Source: Rarobacter faecitabidus
GTDB lineage: Bacteria > Actinomycetota > Actinomycetes > Actinomycetales > Cellulomonadaceae
Length of the DNA: 64,000 nucleotides
Reading direction: 5' to 3'
NCBI RefSeq assembly: GCF_006716265.1
Contig: NZ_VFOS01000001.1
Span: 434,001 to 498,000 of the forward strand
Every line of letters begins with the position of its first letter. Within the stretch, counting starts at the first letter, position 1. Under the pieces are notes generated by a model. That model was not told where the DNA came from. It saw only the letters and a list, made by a program, of their open reading frames with translations, and ran no database searches. The position numbers were made by a program, and so were the translations under genes. Below, one piece after another: positions 39,590-48,482 of the stretch.

Positions 39590-40738
39590 ATGGGACGGCG
39601 GAAAAGCCCTACGCAAGACTTCGTTCTCGCGGGTTCAGACGTCACGCGGGCGGCGGCTTGGCGGTCGCGATCCGACCTGTGGCATCACTTCCTGAGCGCC
39701 GGGCGATCCTGGGCGATCGTGGTGCGCGGCGCCGATATCCTGACCACCGGAGCAGGCAACGAGACCCGCGCGGTTCGCGTGCCGCTCGCCAGCATTGAGC
39801 GCGCTCTCGGCGGTCCGCCAGGCGATCGCGTCGTCTTCCTCGGCGCGGATGTGGACGAGTTCTCCGTCGCCTCCGTGAGCGGCACCACCCTGCCAGATGT
39901 CGCTGCCTACTTCGCGTGGATCGCTCCCGACCAACGGGTGCTGGCGGCCGCGCTGGGCTCGGCCATGGGAAGCGGCGGCGGCGCATCATCGGCTCCGACC
40001 GGGCCGCGGCGCGAGGACGCGACCGACCACACGACATGGCAGCCCCGCCGACCGGGCCGCCTTGACGACGCGGTCACGGCGGGGCGAACGCGAGACGCCC
40101 TGCGCGAGGCGACGGCAGGATTGGCCGGACAGCCGGAGGGGGACTTCGTGCCGCTACGAACTGCGGGCGAGTTCCTCGGAGCCTTCGACATTGGGCTGGC
40201 GCTACCGGCGGTTGCGCTGGCGCAGTGGCATGATTCTGCGCCCTTCTGCTCCTCGTGCGGTGCCCCGACGGCCCCGGGCGAGGCTGGCTGGTTACGCACC
40301 TGCACCGGCTGCGGCCGCGACCACTACCCGCGCACGGACCCGGCGATGATCGTGACCGTGCTCGACGACAGCGATCGGCTGCTTCTCGCCCATGCCTCGC
40401 ACTGGCCGGAGCGCCGATATTCGTTGCTTGCGGGATTCATCGAAGCGGGTGAGGGCGCGGAGGCCGCGGTGCGCCGGGAGGTGTTCGAGGAGACACGAGT
40501 ATCGGTGGGCGAGGTCGAATACGTGGCAAGCCAACCCTGGCCGTTCCCCGCGTCGCTCATGCTGGCGTATCGGGCGCGCGCCATCAGCACGGATATCCAG
40601 GTGGACGGCGTGGAGGTCGCCGACGCGCGCTGGTTCAGCCGAGAGGACCTCAACGCCGCGATCCGAAGCGGCGAAGTGCACCTACCGATGGGTTCGTCGA
40701 TCGCCCACGCGCTCGTACGGCGGTGGCTCGATGGCTGA
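39590..40738 (+). CDS. nudC: NADH pyrophosphatase NudC (Nudix)
   Basis: The 382-residue enzyme cleaves NAD(H) to NMN(H) and AMP and may decap NAD-RNA. It has a zinc ribbon C220, C223, C238, C241 (CSSCGAP...TCTGCGRDHYPR), the Nudix box GFIEAGEGAEAAVRREVFEE starting at 282, and the NudC hallmark SQPWPFP at 314-320. The start at 39590 (MGRRKSPTQDF) follows GGGAAGGTGGGAG; an in-frame ATG at 39536 is the alternative. The N-terminal domain has a Gly/Ser-rich insertion near 125-145. Confidence 0.93.
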   Translation: MGRRKSPTQDFVLAGSDVTRAAAWRSRSDLWHHFLSAGRSWAIVVRGADILTTGAGNETRAVRVPLASIERALGGPPGDRVVFLGADVDEFSVASVSGTTLPDVAAYFAWIAPDQRVLAAALGSAMGSGGGASSAPTGPRREDATDHTTWQPRRPGRLDDAVTAGRTRDALREATAGLAGQPEGDFVPLRTAGEFLGAFDIGLALPAVALAQWHDSAPFCSSCGAPTAPGEAGWLRTCTGCGRDHYPRTDPAMIVTVLDDSDRLLLAHASHWPERRYSLLAGFIEAGEGAEAAVRREVFEETRVSVGEVEYVASQPWPFPASLMLAYRARAISTDIQVDGVEVADARWFSREDLNAAIRSGEVHLPMGSSIAHALVRRWLDG

Positions 40739-40787
40739 TGCCCGGGTCGCGTCGACTACGGCACGCGCGGGTCATGCCGAGACGTGG

Positions 40788-41054
40788 TCAAATGCCGAGG
40801 GCCGACTTGACCTGGTTCAGAGTGGGGTTCGTTGCCGCGGTGCCGTCGGGGTACACGACCGTTGGGACAGTGCGATTGCCGTCGTTGACCGATTCGATGA
40901 ACTCGATGAAGCTGGGATCGGTCTCGATGTCGATCTCCGTGACAGGAATGCCTGCGCTCGAGAGCTGCGTCTTGAGGCGCTTGCAGTAACCACACCAGCC
41001 CGTCGAGAGCATCACGATGGATCCGGGAGCCGGACTTTGTGGGGCCTGCGGCAT
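40788..41054 (-). CDS. Mycoredoxin-type glutaredoxin
   Basis: The 88-residue protein has the glutaredoxin fold with the active site GWCGYCKRLK (Cys near 21 and 24), the cis-Pro segment RTVPTVVYPDG and NPTLNQVKSALG at the end. This matches mycoredoxin-1, which reduces mycothiol mixed disulfides in actinobacteria. Its place between nudC and uvrD2 repeats the order found in mycobacteria. Confidence 0.9.
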   Translation of the reverse strand: MPQAPQSPAPGSIVMLSTGWCGYCKRLKTQLSSAGIPVTEIDIETDPSFIEFIESVNDGNRTVPTVVYPDGTAATNPTLNQVKSALGI

Positions 41055-41142
41055 GACGCCTCCGTTGTCAATTGTCCTTGTGGATAGTGACCATTCTGTC
41101 AGAGCAAACTGAAACTATGGGTATGTGCGTGAGGGGAATCGG

Positions 41143-43206
41143 ATGACGTCGGAGCCGCCGGTCAGGGCAATACCTGGAGCGGATCAGCTCATCGATGCCC
41201 TGGATCCCGAACAGCAGCAGGTGGCGCTCGCAGTTCGCGGGCCCGTGCGCGTCCTCGCAGGGGCCGGGACCGGCAAGACACGAGCGATCACGCATCGCAT
41301 CGCCTACGGCGTGCGCACGGGAGCCTATGACTCGCGCAACGTGCTCGCGGTGACGTTCACCTCGCGAGCAGCTGGCGAGATGCGCTCTCGCTTGCGCGAC
41401 CTCGGCGTGCCGGGGGTGCAGGCTCGAACGTTTCATTCGGCGGCAATGCGGCAGCTGGCGCACTTTTGGCCCCAGATCATCGGCGGCCGGCCCTGGCAGG
41501 TCGTTGAGTACAAGGCGCAACTCGTGGCGACCGCGGCACGCTCGCTTCGCATGTCCGTCGATCGGGTGGCGGTGCGGGACCTGGCAAGCGAGATCGAGTG
41601 GGCGAAGGTCATGCTGGTGCGCCCCGACGACTACGCCGCGGAGGTCGAGCGTCGCGGCCGCGAACTTCCCGCGGGCTTCTCGGAGCAGGCAATCTCGCGG
41701 TTGTATGCCCGCTACGAGGAGATCAAGACGGAACAGGCCGTCATGGACTTCGAGGACGTGCTCGGTCTGACGGCCCAGATGTTGCACGACAACGCGGATA
41801 TGGCCAAGCAGGTGAGGTCGCAGTACCGACACTTCGTCGTCGATGAGTTTCAGGACGTGTCGCCCATCCAGCAGCGGCTGCTCGATCAGTGGCTCGGCGG
41901 GCGCGATGAACTGTGCGTGGTTGGTGATCCCAGCCAGACCATCTATTCATTCGCCGGGGCGACCCCGCACTTTCTGATGAATTTCCGGCAGGCGTTTCCC
42001 CGCGCTACTCTCGTTGAGCTGGTCCGGGACTACCGATCTTCGCCGCAGATTGTCCGCGTGGCGAACGACCTGTTGCGTAGCGCGATCGCCAGCGATCCGG
42101 CGGGTGTCAAGCCACTCGAGCTCATCGCGCAGGGTGCCGACGGACCGGTCGTGAAGTACACCGAGTACGGCGATGATGACGCCGAGGCGGCGGGCGTGGC
42201 CGCCCGCGTGAAGGCGCTGATCGCCGAGGGTGTGAACGCGCACGAGATCGCGGTGCTGTACCGCACGAATGCTCAGTCCGAGGCCTTTGAATCCGCGCTG
42301 TCGGAGGCCGGTATCGGATACGTCGTTCGGGGCGGGCAGCGATTCTTTGCCCGCAAGGACGTGCGCGACGCGATGCTATTGCTGCGGGCGGCGATCAATC
42401 ACGCGCCGGATCGGCGCATGCCCGAGGTCGTTCGCGACGTCCTGTCGGATGCGGGCTGGGCCGAGCGGGCGCCCACCGCCGTCGGCGCGCAGCGTGAACG
42501 CTGGGAGGCAATGCAGGCTCTCGTCCTGCTCGCCGACGAACTCGACGACAAGCGCGGCGCCACCATGGGTGACTTCGTGACCGAATTGACCGAGCGCGCA
42601 GACTCGCAGCACGCGCCGACCGTCGATGGCGTAACCCTCGCATCGCTCCACGCGGCAAAAGGCCTCGAATGGGATGCCGTGTTCCTGGTGGGAGTCAGCG
42701 AGGGTCTGATGCCCATCTCACTGGCCGAAACCGACCGAGCCATCGCAGAGGAACGGCGCCTGCTTTACGTCGGCATCACCCGTGCCCGGACCCACCTCGA
42801 ACTCTCCTACGCGCGGGCTCGCCGTGCGGGCTCGCGCGGGAACCGCAAGGTCAGCAGATTCCTCTCGGGCATCTGGCCAGCGCCAGCGCGTCCGGACCGC
42901 ATGCGCCGATCCACGAGGGGGGAAACGACCATCGCGTTGAGCGGCGATGTGGACGGCGAACTCTTCGAAGAACTGCGCGCATGGCGAGGGCGCGTCGCGA
43001 AGGAGATTGGCAAGCCCGCGTACGTCGTTTTCGGCAACATCTCGCTCGTTGCCATCGCCGAGATCCGTCCCTCAACCCTGGACGAACTCTCGGTTGTTCG
43101 CGGCGTTGGTCCAGCGAAACTCGAGGCGTACGGCGAGCAGGTCCTCGGCGTAGTCCGGGCGCACCTGTCGGCTAAGGCAGGGCAACCCGCAGAAGGAAAA
43201 ATTTAA
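41143..43206 (+). CDS. uvrD2: ATP-dependent DNA helicase UvrD2
   Basis: The 687-residue SF1 helicase has motif I LAGAGTGKTRAITHRIAYGV (19-residue core AGAGTGKTR), motif II VVDEFQDVSPIQQR, motif III GDPSQTIYSFAGAT and motif V/VI LHAAKGLEWDAV and RRLLYVGITRARTHLE. The C-terminus is an HRDC domain (LFEELRAWRGRVAKEIGKPA ... LSVVRGVGPAKLEAYG). The tetracysteine zinc motif that sits between the motor and HRDC in mycobacterial UvrD2 is missing: the segment 42895-42960 codes no Cys. The start at 41143 has GAGGGG six bases upstream. The stop lies in the AT-rich whiB7 promoter element. Confidence 0.92.
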   Translation: MTSEPPVRAIPGADQLIDALDPEQQQVALAVRGPVRVLAGAGTGKTRAITHRIAYGVRTGAYDSRNVLAVTFTSRAAGEMRSRLRDLGVPGVQARTFHSAAMRQLAHFWPQIIGGRPWQVVEYKAQLVATAARSLRMSVDRVAVRDLASEIEWAKVMLVRPDDYAAEVERRGRELPAGFSEQAISRLYARYEEIKTEQAVMDFEDVLGLTAQMLHDNADMAKQVRSQYRHFVVDEFQDVSPIQQRLLDQWLGGRDELCVVGDPSQTIYSFAGATPHFLMNFRQAFPRATLVELVRDYRSSPQIVRVANDLLRSAIASDPAGVKPLELIAQGADGPVVKYTEYGDDDAEAAGVAARVKALIAEGVNAHEIAVLYRTNAQSEAFESALSEAGIGYVVRGGQRFFARKDVRDAMLLLRAAINHAPDRRMPEVVRDVLSDAGWAERAPTAVGAQRERWEAMQALVLLADELDDKRGATMGDFVTELTERADSQHAPTVDGVTLASLHAAKGLEWDAVFLVGVSEGLMPISLAETDRAIAEERRLLYVGITRARTHLELSYARARRAGSRGNRKVSRFLSGIWPAPARPDRMRRSTRGETTIALSGDVDGELFEELRAWRGRVAKEIGKPAYVVFGNISLVAIAEIRPSTLDELSVVRGVGPAKLEAYGEQVLGVVRAHLSAKAGQPAEGKI

Positions 43207-43240
43207 TTAAGTGGAAACCCTCGCCTCGGGGTTCTATGCT
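43197..43240 (+). promoter_or_regulatory. whiB7 promoter with AT-rich WhiB7-binding element
   Basis: AAAAATTTAATTAA (43197-43210), very unusual in this high-GC DNA, abuts GTGGAA (43211-43216) as a -35 region, and TATGCT (43235-43240) 18 bases later serves as -10. In mycobacteria and Streptomyces, WhiB7 with its AT-hook binds such AT-rich DNA just upstream of the -35 of its own promoter and of resistance genes. This promoter would therefore be autoregulated. Confidence 0.75.
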
Positions 43241-43312
43241 CGTTGATGTCCGCGTAGATTTCGTGGCCCCTCGTCGGGCCGCCCTGACTGGAGCGAAGGA
43301 GGTGCACCCCCA

Positions 43313-43462
43313 ATGATCACTTCATTCGGCAACGTCGCAGCGCGCTGCGCAGCCCGGCCGTGGGGCGCACCCTCGGCACGAGCGGGTGCAGAAAAGCTGC
43401 CCGCCTCCAGCCCAGTGTCAGCCAGAAATTTGTGCGGTCCCTCGATCGACGGAGCCAGTTAG
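43313..43462 (+). CDS. whiB7 leader peptide (uORF), 49 residues
   Basis: The short gene starts at an ATG behind AAGGAGGTGCACCCCCA, a strong ribosome-binding site, and ends TAG at 43460-43462. The peptide begins MITSFGNVAARCAARPWGAP and is not a recognisable domain. Its place 140 bp upstream of whiB7 and just before an intrinsic terminator makes it the leader whose translation controls attenuation. Its sequence conservation cannot be judged here. Confidence 0.75.
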   Translation: MITSFGNVAARCAARPWGAPSARAGAEKLPASSPVSARNLCGPSIDGAS

Positions 43463-43481
43463 GCTCGCGTTACTCGCTTAT

Positions 43482-43522
43482 GGCCGCGCCACCGACATCC
43501 GGGGCGACGGCCTTTTCCTTTT
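43482..43522 (+). terminator. whiB7 leader attenuator
   Basis: GGCCGCGCC (43482-43490) pairs with GGCG-a-CGGCC (43503-43512) in a nine-bp stem with one bulged A and a 12-base loop, followed by CCTTTTCCTTTT. It lies between the leader peptide and whiB7, so read-through decides whiB7 expression. A second, longer pairing of 43502-43511 with 43553-43562 (GGGCGACGGC/GCCGTCGCCC) is exclusive with it but is transcribed later. Confidence 0.75.
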
Positions 43523-43600
43523 CCCGCTTCCGAGCATGAGCCGGCAGCGGACGCCGTCGCCCTGACAACACATTTTCGAGTTGTTCAGGAGAAATAGACC

Positions 43601-43942
43601 ATGAACCCCGCAGTTGTATCGACTCTGCGCGAGCCGATCACCGGCGAGTTCGCCGCATCCACGGCATGGGACGCATCAGCGTTCGTCGCCGCCACCATAT
43701 CGACGCCGTGTCGCAGCAATGACGCCGACCTCTGGTTCGCGGAGCGCACGAGCGACATCGAACTCGCGAAGTCGCTCTGCCGGGAGTGCCCGCTGGTCCG
43801 ACAGTGCCTCGAAGGGGCGCTCGCACGTGAGGAGCCCTGGGGCGTCTGGGGTGGCCAGTCGTTCGTAGACGGGCGCGTCGTCGCCCAGAAGCGCGGACGA
43901 GGCCGGCCGCGTAAGAACCCGCTTCCCGCGCTCGCATCGTGA
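43601..43942 (+). CDS. whiB7: WhiB7 transcriptional regulator of antibiotic resistance
   Basis: The 113-residue protein carries the four Fe-S cysteines of WhiB proteins at 37, 60, 63 and 69 (LCRECPLVRQC), the GVWGG turn at 81-85 that binds sigma-A, and a C-terminal AT-hook KRGRGRPRKN (97-106) that marks WhiB7 among the WhiB family. WhiB7 induces intrinsic resistance genes on ribosome-targeting drugs and redox stress. AGGAG lies 12 bases before the ATG. Its place next to uvrD2 is the same as in mycobacteria. Confidence 0.95.
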   Translation: MNPAVVSTLREPITGEFAASTAWDASAFVAATISTPCRSNDADLWFAERTSDIELAKSLCRECPLVRQCLEGALAREEPWGVWGGQSFVDGRVVAQKRGRGRPRKNPLPALAS

Positions 43943-43953
43943 GCAATCAGCTC

Positions 43954-43990
43954 GTATCCTCGCTCCGCAGGTGACGCGGGGCGAGGATAC
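43954..43990 (+). terminator. Terminator after whiB7
   Basis: GTATCCTCGCTCCGC pairs with GCGGGGCGAGGATAC (15 pairs, one T-G) across a seven-base loop 12 bp after the whiB7 stop. There is no T-run. Confidence 0.75.
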
Positions 43991-44005
43991 CGCTAGCGTC
44001 TAGGC

Positions 44006-44566
44006 ATGGAGTCCCCTCAGGTGGCGCGCGTCGAGGTGCGCCGCAGCGATCGCCGCAAACGGACGATCAGCGCGCGTCTCGATGGCGACACGCTTGTTGT
44101 GTTCGTGCCTGCCAGCCTCGGGCGCCGCGAGGAGGAGAAGTGGGTTCGGCAGATGCGCGAGCGCATGGAATCGCGATTGCGTAGGTCTCGTCCATCGGAT
44201 GAAGAACTCGAGGCGAGGACTCGCTCCCTGGCGGCCAAGTACCTGCCCAAGGGGGTCCGAATCCGCTCGGTGCGGTGGTCCGACAACCAGGTGAAGCGCT
44301 GGGGATCGTGCAGCATTGAGACGGGCGACATTCGCGTCTCCAGCAGGCTGCGTGGCATGCCCCCGTGGGTGGTGGACTACGTGCTGCTGCACGAGGCGAC
44401 GCACACGATCTTCGCGGAGCACGGCAACGAGTTCTGGACGCTACTCAGCGCGTACCCGCACACGGAACGGGCACGCGGATTCCTCCAGGGCATCGACTAC
44501 GCGGGCGCGCATGAGGTCGGCGGCGAGGCCGAAGACGGTTGCGAGGAACCCGGCGACAGTTACTGA
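44006..44566 (+). CDS. YgjP-like (DUF45) metallopeptidase
   Basis: The 186-residue protein has the zinc-metallopeptidase motif LLHEATHTIFAEHGNEFW (HExxH at about 130-134) and the WGSCS(I) segment before it (KRWGSCSIETGDIRVSSRL), which together define the YgjP/DUF45 M48-like family. Function and substrate are unknown. The last seven bases overlap the convergent DUF2342 gene. It starts 15 bp after the whiB7 terminator. Confidence 0.87.
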   Translation: MESPQVARVEVRRSDRRKRTISARLDGDTLVVFVPASLGRREEEKWVRQMRERMESRLRRSRPSDEELEARTRSLAAKYLPKGVRIRSVRWSDNQVKRWGSCSIETGDIRVSSRLRGMPPWVVDYVLLHEATHTIFAEHGNEFWTLLSAYPHTERARGFLQGIDYAGAHEVGGEAEDGCEEPGDSY

Positions 44567-45999
44567 TCGCTGGGGTCGGTGCTCTCACCGTCGGGGCCGA
44601 GCCCAAGATCACCGCTGAGCAGAGCCTCAAGTTCCGCATCGAAGTTTGCCAAGGCGCCGCTGACGGAGTCGTCGCGGCGAACGATGAAGTCCTGCGGGGC
44701 ATCGAGATCCGCGGCCACCGGCATGAAGTCTGGATGCGACCACACTTCGTCGCGGCCTTCAACGCCGCGTTTAGCACTCAGCAATTCCCATAAAGCGGTA
44801 GCTTCGCGGGCACGTCGAGGCCGCAACTCCAGTCCGACGAGCGTTGCAAAGGTCTGCTCGGCCGGGCCGCCCGCGGCACGGCGGCGGCGAATCATCTCCC
44901 GTAGCGCGATGATCGAGGGCAAATGCGGTAGCGCGGCCTGTGCGCTGACCGCGTCGACCCATCCCTCCACGAGCGCGAGGGCGGTTTCGAGTCGTAGGAG
45001 GGTAGCCTGCTGCTCAGGGCTCTTCGCCACCGCGAAGATGCCGGAGGACATGACCCTGCGAAGTTCCTCCGGATCCGTCGGATTGATCTCCCGGACCGTG
45101 GATTCGAGGGTCTCGGAATCGATCTGCACACCTCGGGCATACTCATCGATCAGCGCAATGATGTGGGCGCGCAGCCATGGGGCGCCGTTAAACAACCTGG
45201 CCGCGGCCGCCTCGCGCAGCGCGAGGAACTGGCGGACCTCGCGCGCATCGATATCCAGGTCCCGCGCGAACGCCTCGACGTTCGTGACCACGAGCGCAAC
45301 ACGCGTCCCCTCAACCAGCGGGACTCCGACATCCGTGGTACCGAATACCTCTGTGGCGAGTTCGCCCGTGGCCTGACCCACCTGCATGCCGAACACCATG
45401 GCGCCGAGGCGCCGAAGGAAGACGTCGGGGGAGATCACCCCGTCTGCCAGCCCTGGAACGTTCAGATCTCCGAAGGGCGTCAGGCCGTCCACTCCGTCCA
45501 TCTCCTCGCTGAGGACGCGGACGAGTGCCTCCGTGACGGCCTCCGCGACCGGGGCCGTCAGGGCGTTCCACGTCGCAATGGTCGCCTCCACCCATTCCGC
45601 GCGGCTCCAGGCGGCGTGGGTCACGGACGCGGGCGGTAGCGATGTTGCGGCATCGAGCCACAACTCGGCCGCCTGGAACGCCCCGACTACGCCGCGTCGC
45701 TCCGCGTCGCTCACCACCGGGTCGGGGCCAGCGCTCGCAGCCACCTGGCGCGCGATATCGCGGGCCGCGTTCGTGTTGAGTCCTTGCGGGGAATCGGTCG
45801 CCAGGAACTGCTGTACCTGGCGGAGGGCGGCCTGCAGCATCTGCGGATTCATCGGACCCGCATCGCCCGGAAGGCTCGCCGGGTCGATACCCGCCGCGCG
45901 CAACTGCTCGATCACAGCGTCCGCGTTCGCCCCGAACATATCGGTGAACATGCGCTCCCAGTCGGGAACTGCGCCATCCGATGGCGGCACTGCATTCAT
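44560..45999 (-). CDS. DUF2342 / putative zinc-dependent hydrolase
   Basis: The 479-residue, largely helical protein matches the actinobacterial family sometimes called zinc-dependent metalloprotease (DUF2342, TIGR03624): MFGANADAVIEQLRAAG at the N-terminus, FVTNVEAFARDLDIDAREVR-like centre, then REAAAARLFNGAPWLRAHII and a conserved ending GREEVW-HPD--P-A-DLD-P-like stretch (EGRDEVWSHPDFMPVAADLD). I see no HExxH, so the protease label rests on the family name only. It corresponds in position to Rv3195. Confidence 0.8.
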   Translation of the reverse strand: MNAVPPSDGAVPDWERMFTDMFGANADAVIEQLRAAGIDPASLPGDAGPMNPQMLQAALRQVQQFLATDSPQGLNTNAARDIARQVAASAGPDPVVSDAERRGVVGAFQAAELWLDAATSLPPASVTHAAWSRAEWVEATIATWNALTAPVAEAVTEALVRVLSEEMDGVDGLTPFGDLNVPGLADGVISPDVFLRRLGAMVFGMQVGQATGELATEVFGTTDVGVPLVEGTRVALVVTNVEAFARDLDIDAREVRQFLALREAAAARLFNGAPWLRAHIIALIDEYARGVQIDSETLESTVREINPTDPEELRRVMSSGIFAVAKSPEQQATLLRLETALALVEGWVDAVSAQAALPHLPSIIALREMIRRRRAAGGPAEQTFATLVGLELRPRRAREATALWELLSAKRGVEGRDEVWSHPDFMPVAADLDAPQDFIVRRDDSVSGALANFDAELEALLSGDLGLGPDGESTDPSDQ

Positions 46000-46093
46000 G
46001 ATCCCTCCCAGGCATTGTTACGGGTCCGCAAGATACGCTTGCCCATGGAATAACGGTAGCGTCCTCGACTGAGAAAGGACCCGGGAAGCAAGC

Positions 46094-47128
46094 GTGACAA
46101 GCGGGCAGAGACGAGGTGGCGCGAAGGTCCCTCGGGAGTTCGTTGTCATGGGCGCCGGTCCCATCGCCGTGCACCTGCGAAACGCGCTAAGCCTGGAACG
46201 CGAGGCCGGAAGGCCGGGTGCGGAGCGAGTGCTCGTCGTCGTCCTCGATCCCGGAGACTTCCGCGATGTCCTGACCACGCCTCCGGCGCTCAGGCGGGAG
46301 CGCATCGCTCAGGGCGTAACCGAGGCGGTGTCGCGTGGTGGGGCGCTCGGCGTCAAGCACCTCATCGCCGTGAGTTCCGCGGCCGTATGCGGAGCGTGGT
46401 GGGCTCGTCCCGAAATCTCCGAAGACGATCCGATCACCACGCAGGGCGACCTTGGCTGGTCCGGCGATGTCGCGCACAGCGAGGCCATGCTTGAGCAGGC
46501 CCTCGACGCGGGCGGGCTGGCCGGTGCCCGCGTCACCATCGTGCGTGCGGCACCTATCGTGGGGCAGGGCGTCGACACGCTCATCACACGTCACTTCGAG
46601 GTGCCGCGGCTGCTTCAATTGCGTGGATCGGATAAGCGTTGGCAGTTTCTGCACATCGATGATCTCGTCGGAGCCGTCCAGGTCGTCGCCGACGAGGGAC
46701 TCGTTGGCATCGTCACCGCCGGGGCGGTGCGGCCGCTTGGCCCGTTCGCTGGCGATCCGGACGCGGAGACCACGCAAACCGTCGCCTCGATCGCGGGCCG
46801 GCGCACCGTTGCCCTCACTCAGGATCGGGCGATGTCGATTGCCAACAAACTCCATCAGGCGGGAATACTCGCTGCGCCAGCGAGCGACCTCGCCTACGCG
46901 GTTTACCCGTGGGTGGTTCGGAGCGATACGCTTCTGCGTGCGGGTTGGCGGCCCCGTTACTCGACCGCAGAGTGCGTACGGCTCATGATGGCCGACTACT
47001 CGTGGCGGGCAGGGATGGCCGGTGGCCTACTCCGCGGGCGATCGCTCGCGGCCATCGGAGCTGCTGGCGCCATGGTGGCACTCGCGGGAACCGTGGCGGC
47101 CACACGACGAACACGAGGAGTGGGATGA
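46094..47128 (+). CDS. NAD-dependent epimerase/dehydratase-like protein
   Basis: From a GTG at 46094 (GGGAAGC upstream) the 344-residue protein has a short Rossmann start EFVVMGAGPIAVHLRNAL, the SDR-like core VKHLIAVSSAAVCGAWW and the pair HSEAMLEQALDAGGLAGARV, with a beta-strand VTIVRAAPIVGQG as in extended SDR epimerases. The catalytic YxxxK is not evident (HSEAM takes its place), so it may be a non-catalytic or altered member. A transmembrane helix near the C-terminus (AAIGAAGAMVALAGTVAA) anchors it. Its stop overlaps the Lon-like gene by four bases. Confidence 0.7.
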   Translation: MTSGQRRGGAKVPREFVVMGAGPIAVHLRNALSLEREAGRPGAERVLVVVLDPGDFRDVLTTPPALRRERIAQGVTEAVSRGGALGVKHLIAVSSAAVCGAWWARPEISEDDPITTQGDLGWSGDVAHSEAMLEQALDAGGLAGARVTIVRAAPIVGQGVDTLITRHFEVPRLLQLRGSDKRWQFLHIDDLVGAVQVVADEGLVGIVTAGAVRPLGPFAGDPDAETTQTVASIAGRRTVALTQDRAMSIANKLHQAGILAAPASDLAYAVYPWVVRSDTLLRAGWRPRYSTAECVRLMMADYSWRAGMAGGLLRGRSLAAIGAAGAMVALAGTVAATRRTRGVG

Positions 47129-48255
47129 CGCGGGCACGACTGAGGGACGTCCTGGGCACCATCACCGCCCTCGCGCTGATCGGCTTTCTGCTCGTTCCTA
47201 TGCCCTATGCGTCGCTGTCGGCCGGGCAGACGCAGGACGTCCTCGGGGAGATGAGTTCCTCCGACGGGACGGCCTCCGAGGTCATCACCATCAAGGGTGC
47301 GCCGACCTATCCGACCACGGGGAAGGTGCTCTTCACGACGGTCGGGGTGAGCGGATCTCCCGAATCGCCCATGTCGGCGGCGGCTATCGCGCTCGATTGG
47401 TTCGACCCGAAGAAGCAGGTCGAGCCGATCGAGCTCTACTACCCGCCGAACACCACGACCGAACAGGTTCGCGAGCAGAACCAGGCCGATATGACCTCAT
47501 CGCAGGACACTGCGGCGGTCGTGGCGCTCACTGAACTGGGACGCGAGGTGCCGGCCACACTGACGGTGGCGATGCCAGTGACTCGCCGCGACATGGGCGT
47601 CGCAGGCGAGGATTCATACACGCGTGCCGAGGACGTAGTCCAGGAGGGCGACGTGATCCTGGCGATCGGGGGCACGAAGATCGTCACGCATCAGCAACTA
47701 CTGGCGGTTGTGCGCGCGTTGCCCCCCAACGAAGACGTGGACGTCACCGTGCTGCGTGCCGGGGACGAGGAAACGTTGACCTTTGCCCCCTATCCTGCGG
47801 CGAGCGCCGAACCCGGGAGCGGTGGCGGGGCCGCGGATTCGGGCGCGCGCCTCGGGGTGCTGCTCACACCCGAATACGATCTTCCCGTCGATGTCACCAT
47901 CAACGCCCAGGATGTCGGGGGGCCGAGCGCGGGCATGATGTTCACGCTCGGCATCATCGACCTTCTCGCACCCGAGGACCTCACTGCGGGGAAGACCATT
48001 GCCGGGACCGGCACTATCGACATCGAGGGGAACGTCGGCGCCATCGGCGGCATCGACCACAAGATCGAGGGAGCGGCCCGGGCTGGCGCGACCTGGTTCC
48101 TGGTGCCTGAGTCGAACTGCGCCGACATCTCACGCACACCGCCACGGGGGATCGAAATCGTGTCGGTCGCCACCGTGACGCAAGCGAAGCAGGCACTCGA
48201 GTCCATTCGAGCAGGCGACCTGGCATCGCTGCCGCGGTGCGCGGGAGTGTCCTAG
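47125..48255 (+). CDS. Lon-like PDZ-domain serine protease (membrane-anchored)
   Basis: The 376-residue protein has one N-terminal transmembrane helix (about 9-32), a PDZ domain (about 160-225: EDVVQEGDVILAIGGTKI and ALPPNEDVDVTVLRAG) and a Lon-type proteolytic domain with the Ser-Lys dyad S268 in GGPSAGMMF and K313 in IDHKIEGA. The PDZ-Lon proteins (compare Rv3194c) occur in most actinobacteria, act outside the cytoplasmic membrane and have no defined substrate. ATGA overlap with the upstream epimerase-like gene suggests coupling. Confidence 0.92.
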   Translation: MTRARLRDVLGTITALALIGFLLVPMPYASLSAGQTQDVLGEMSSSDGTASEVITIKGAPTYPTTGKVLFTTVGVSGSPESPMSAAAIALDWFDPKKQVEPIELYYPPNTTTEQVREQNQADMTSSQDTAAVVALTELGREVPATLTVAMPVTRRDMGVAGEDSYTRAEDVVQEGDVILAIGGTKIVTHQQLLAVVRALPPNEDVDVTVLRAGDEETLTFAPYPAASAEPGSGGGAADSGARLGVLLTPEYDLPVDVTINAQDVGGPSAGMMFTLGIIDLLAPEDLTAGKTIAGTGTIDIEGNVGAIGGIDHKIEGAARAGATWFLVPESNCADISRTPPRGIEIVSVATVTQAKQALESIRAGDLASLPRCAGVS

Positions 48256-48482
48256 GGGTTTCACGTTCACGTGGGCATCGCGGTCGCCGTCACGCCGGGA
48301 TACTCGCGGTGAGGCGGGCCGAGCGCGGGCCAGCGACGGCGAAGATTTCGCCCAGCGCGCAAAAGCCTGTTACCTGCCCGACATTGAGGAACTTCCCTGG
48401 AACCTGTGGGATTCTTGATATTCGGCATATGCACACTGTGAAGCGCCGCATCCCCACGCTGAAGACCTGAAAGGCTCCAACG

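Noticed and set aside
46094-47128. A functional nucleotide-sugar epimerase
   Set aside because: The fold is visible but the YxxxK catalytic pair is not, so I call it only epimerase-like.
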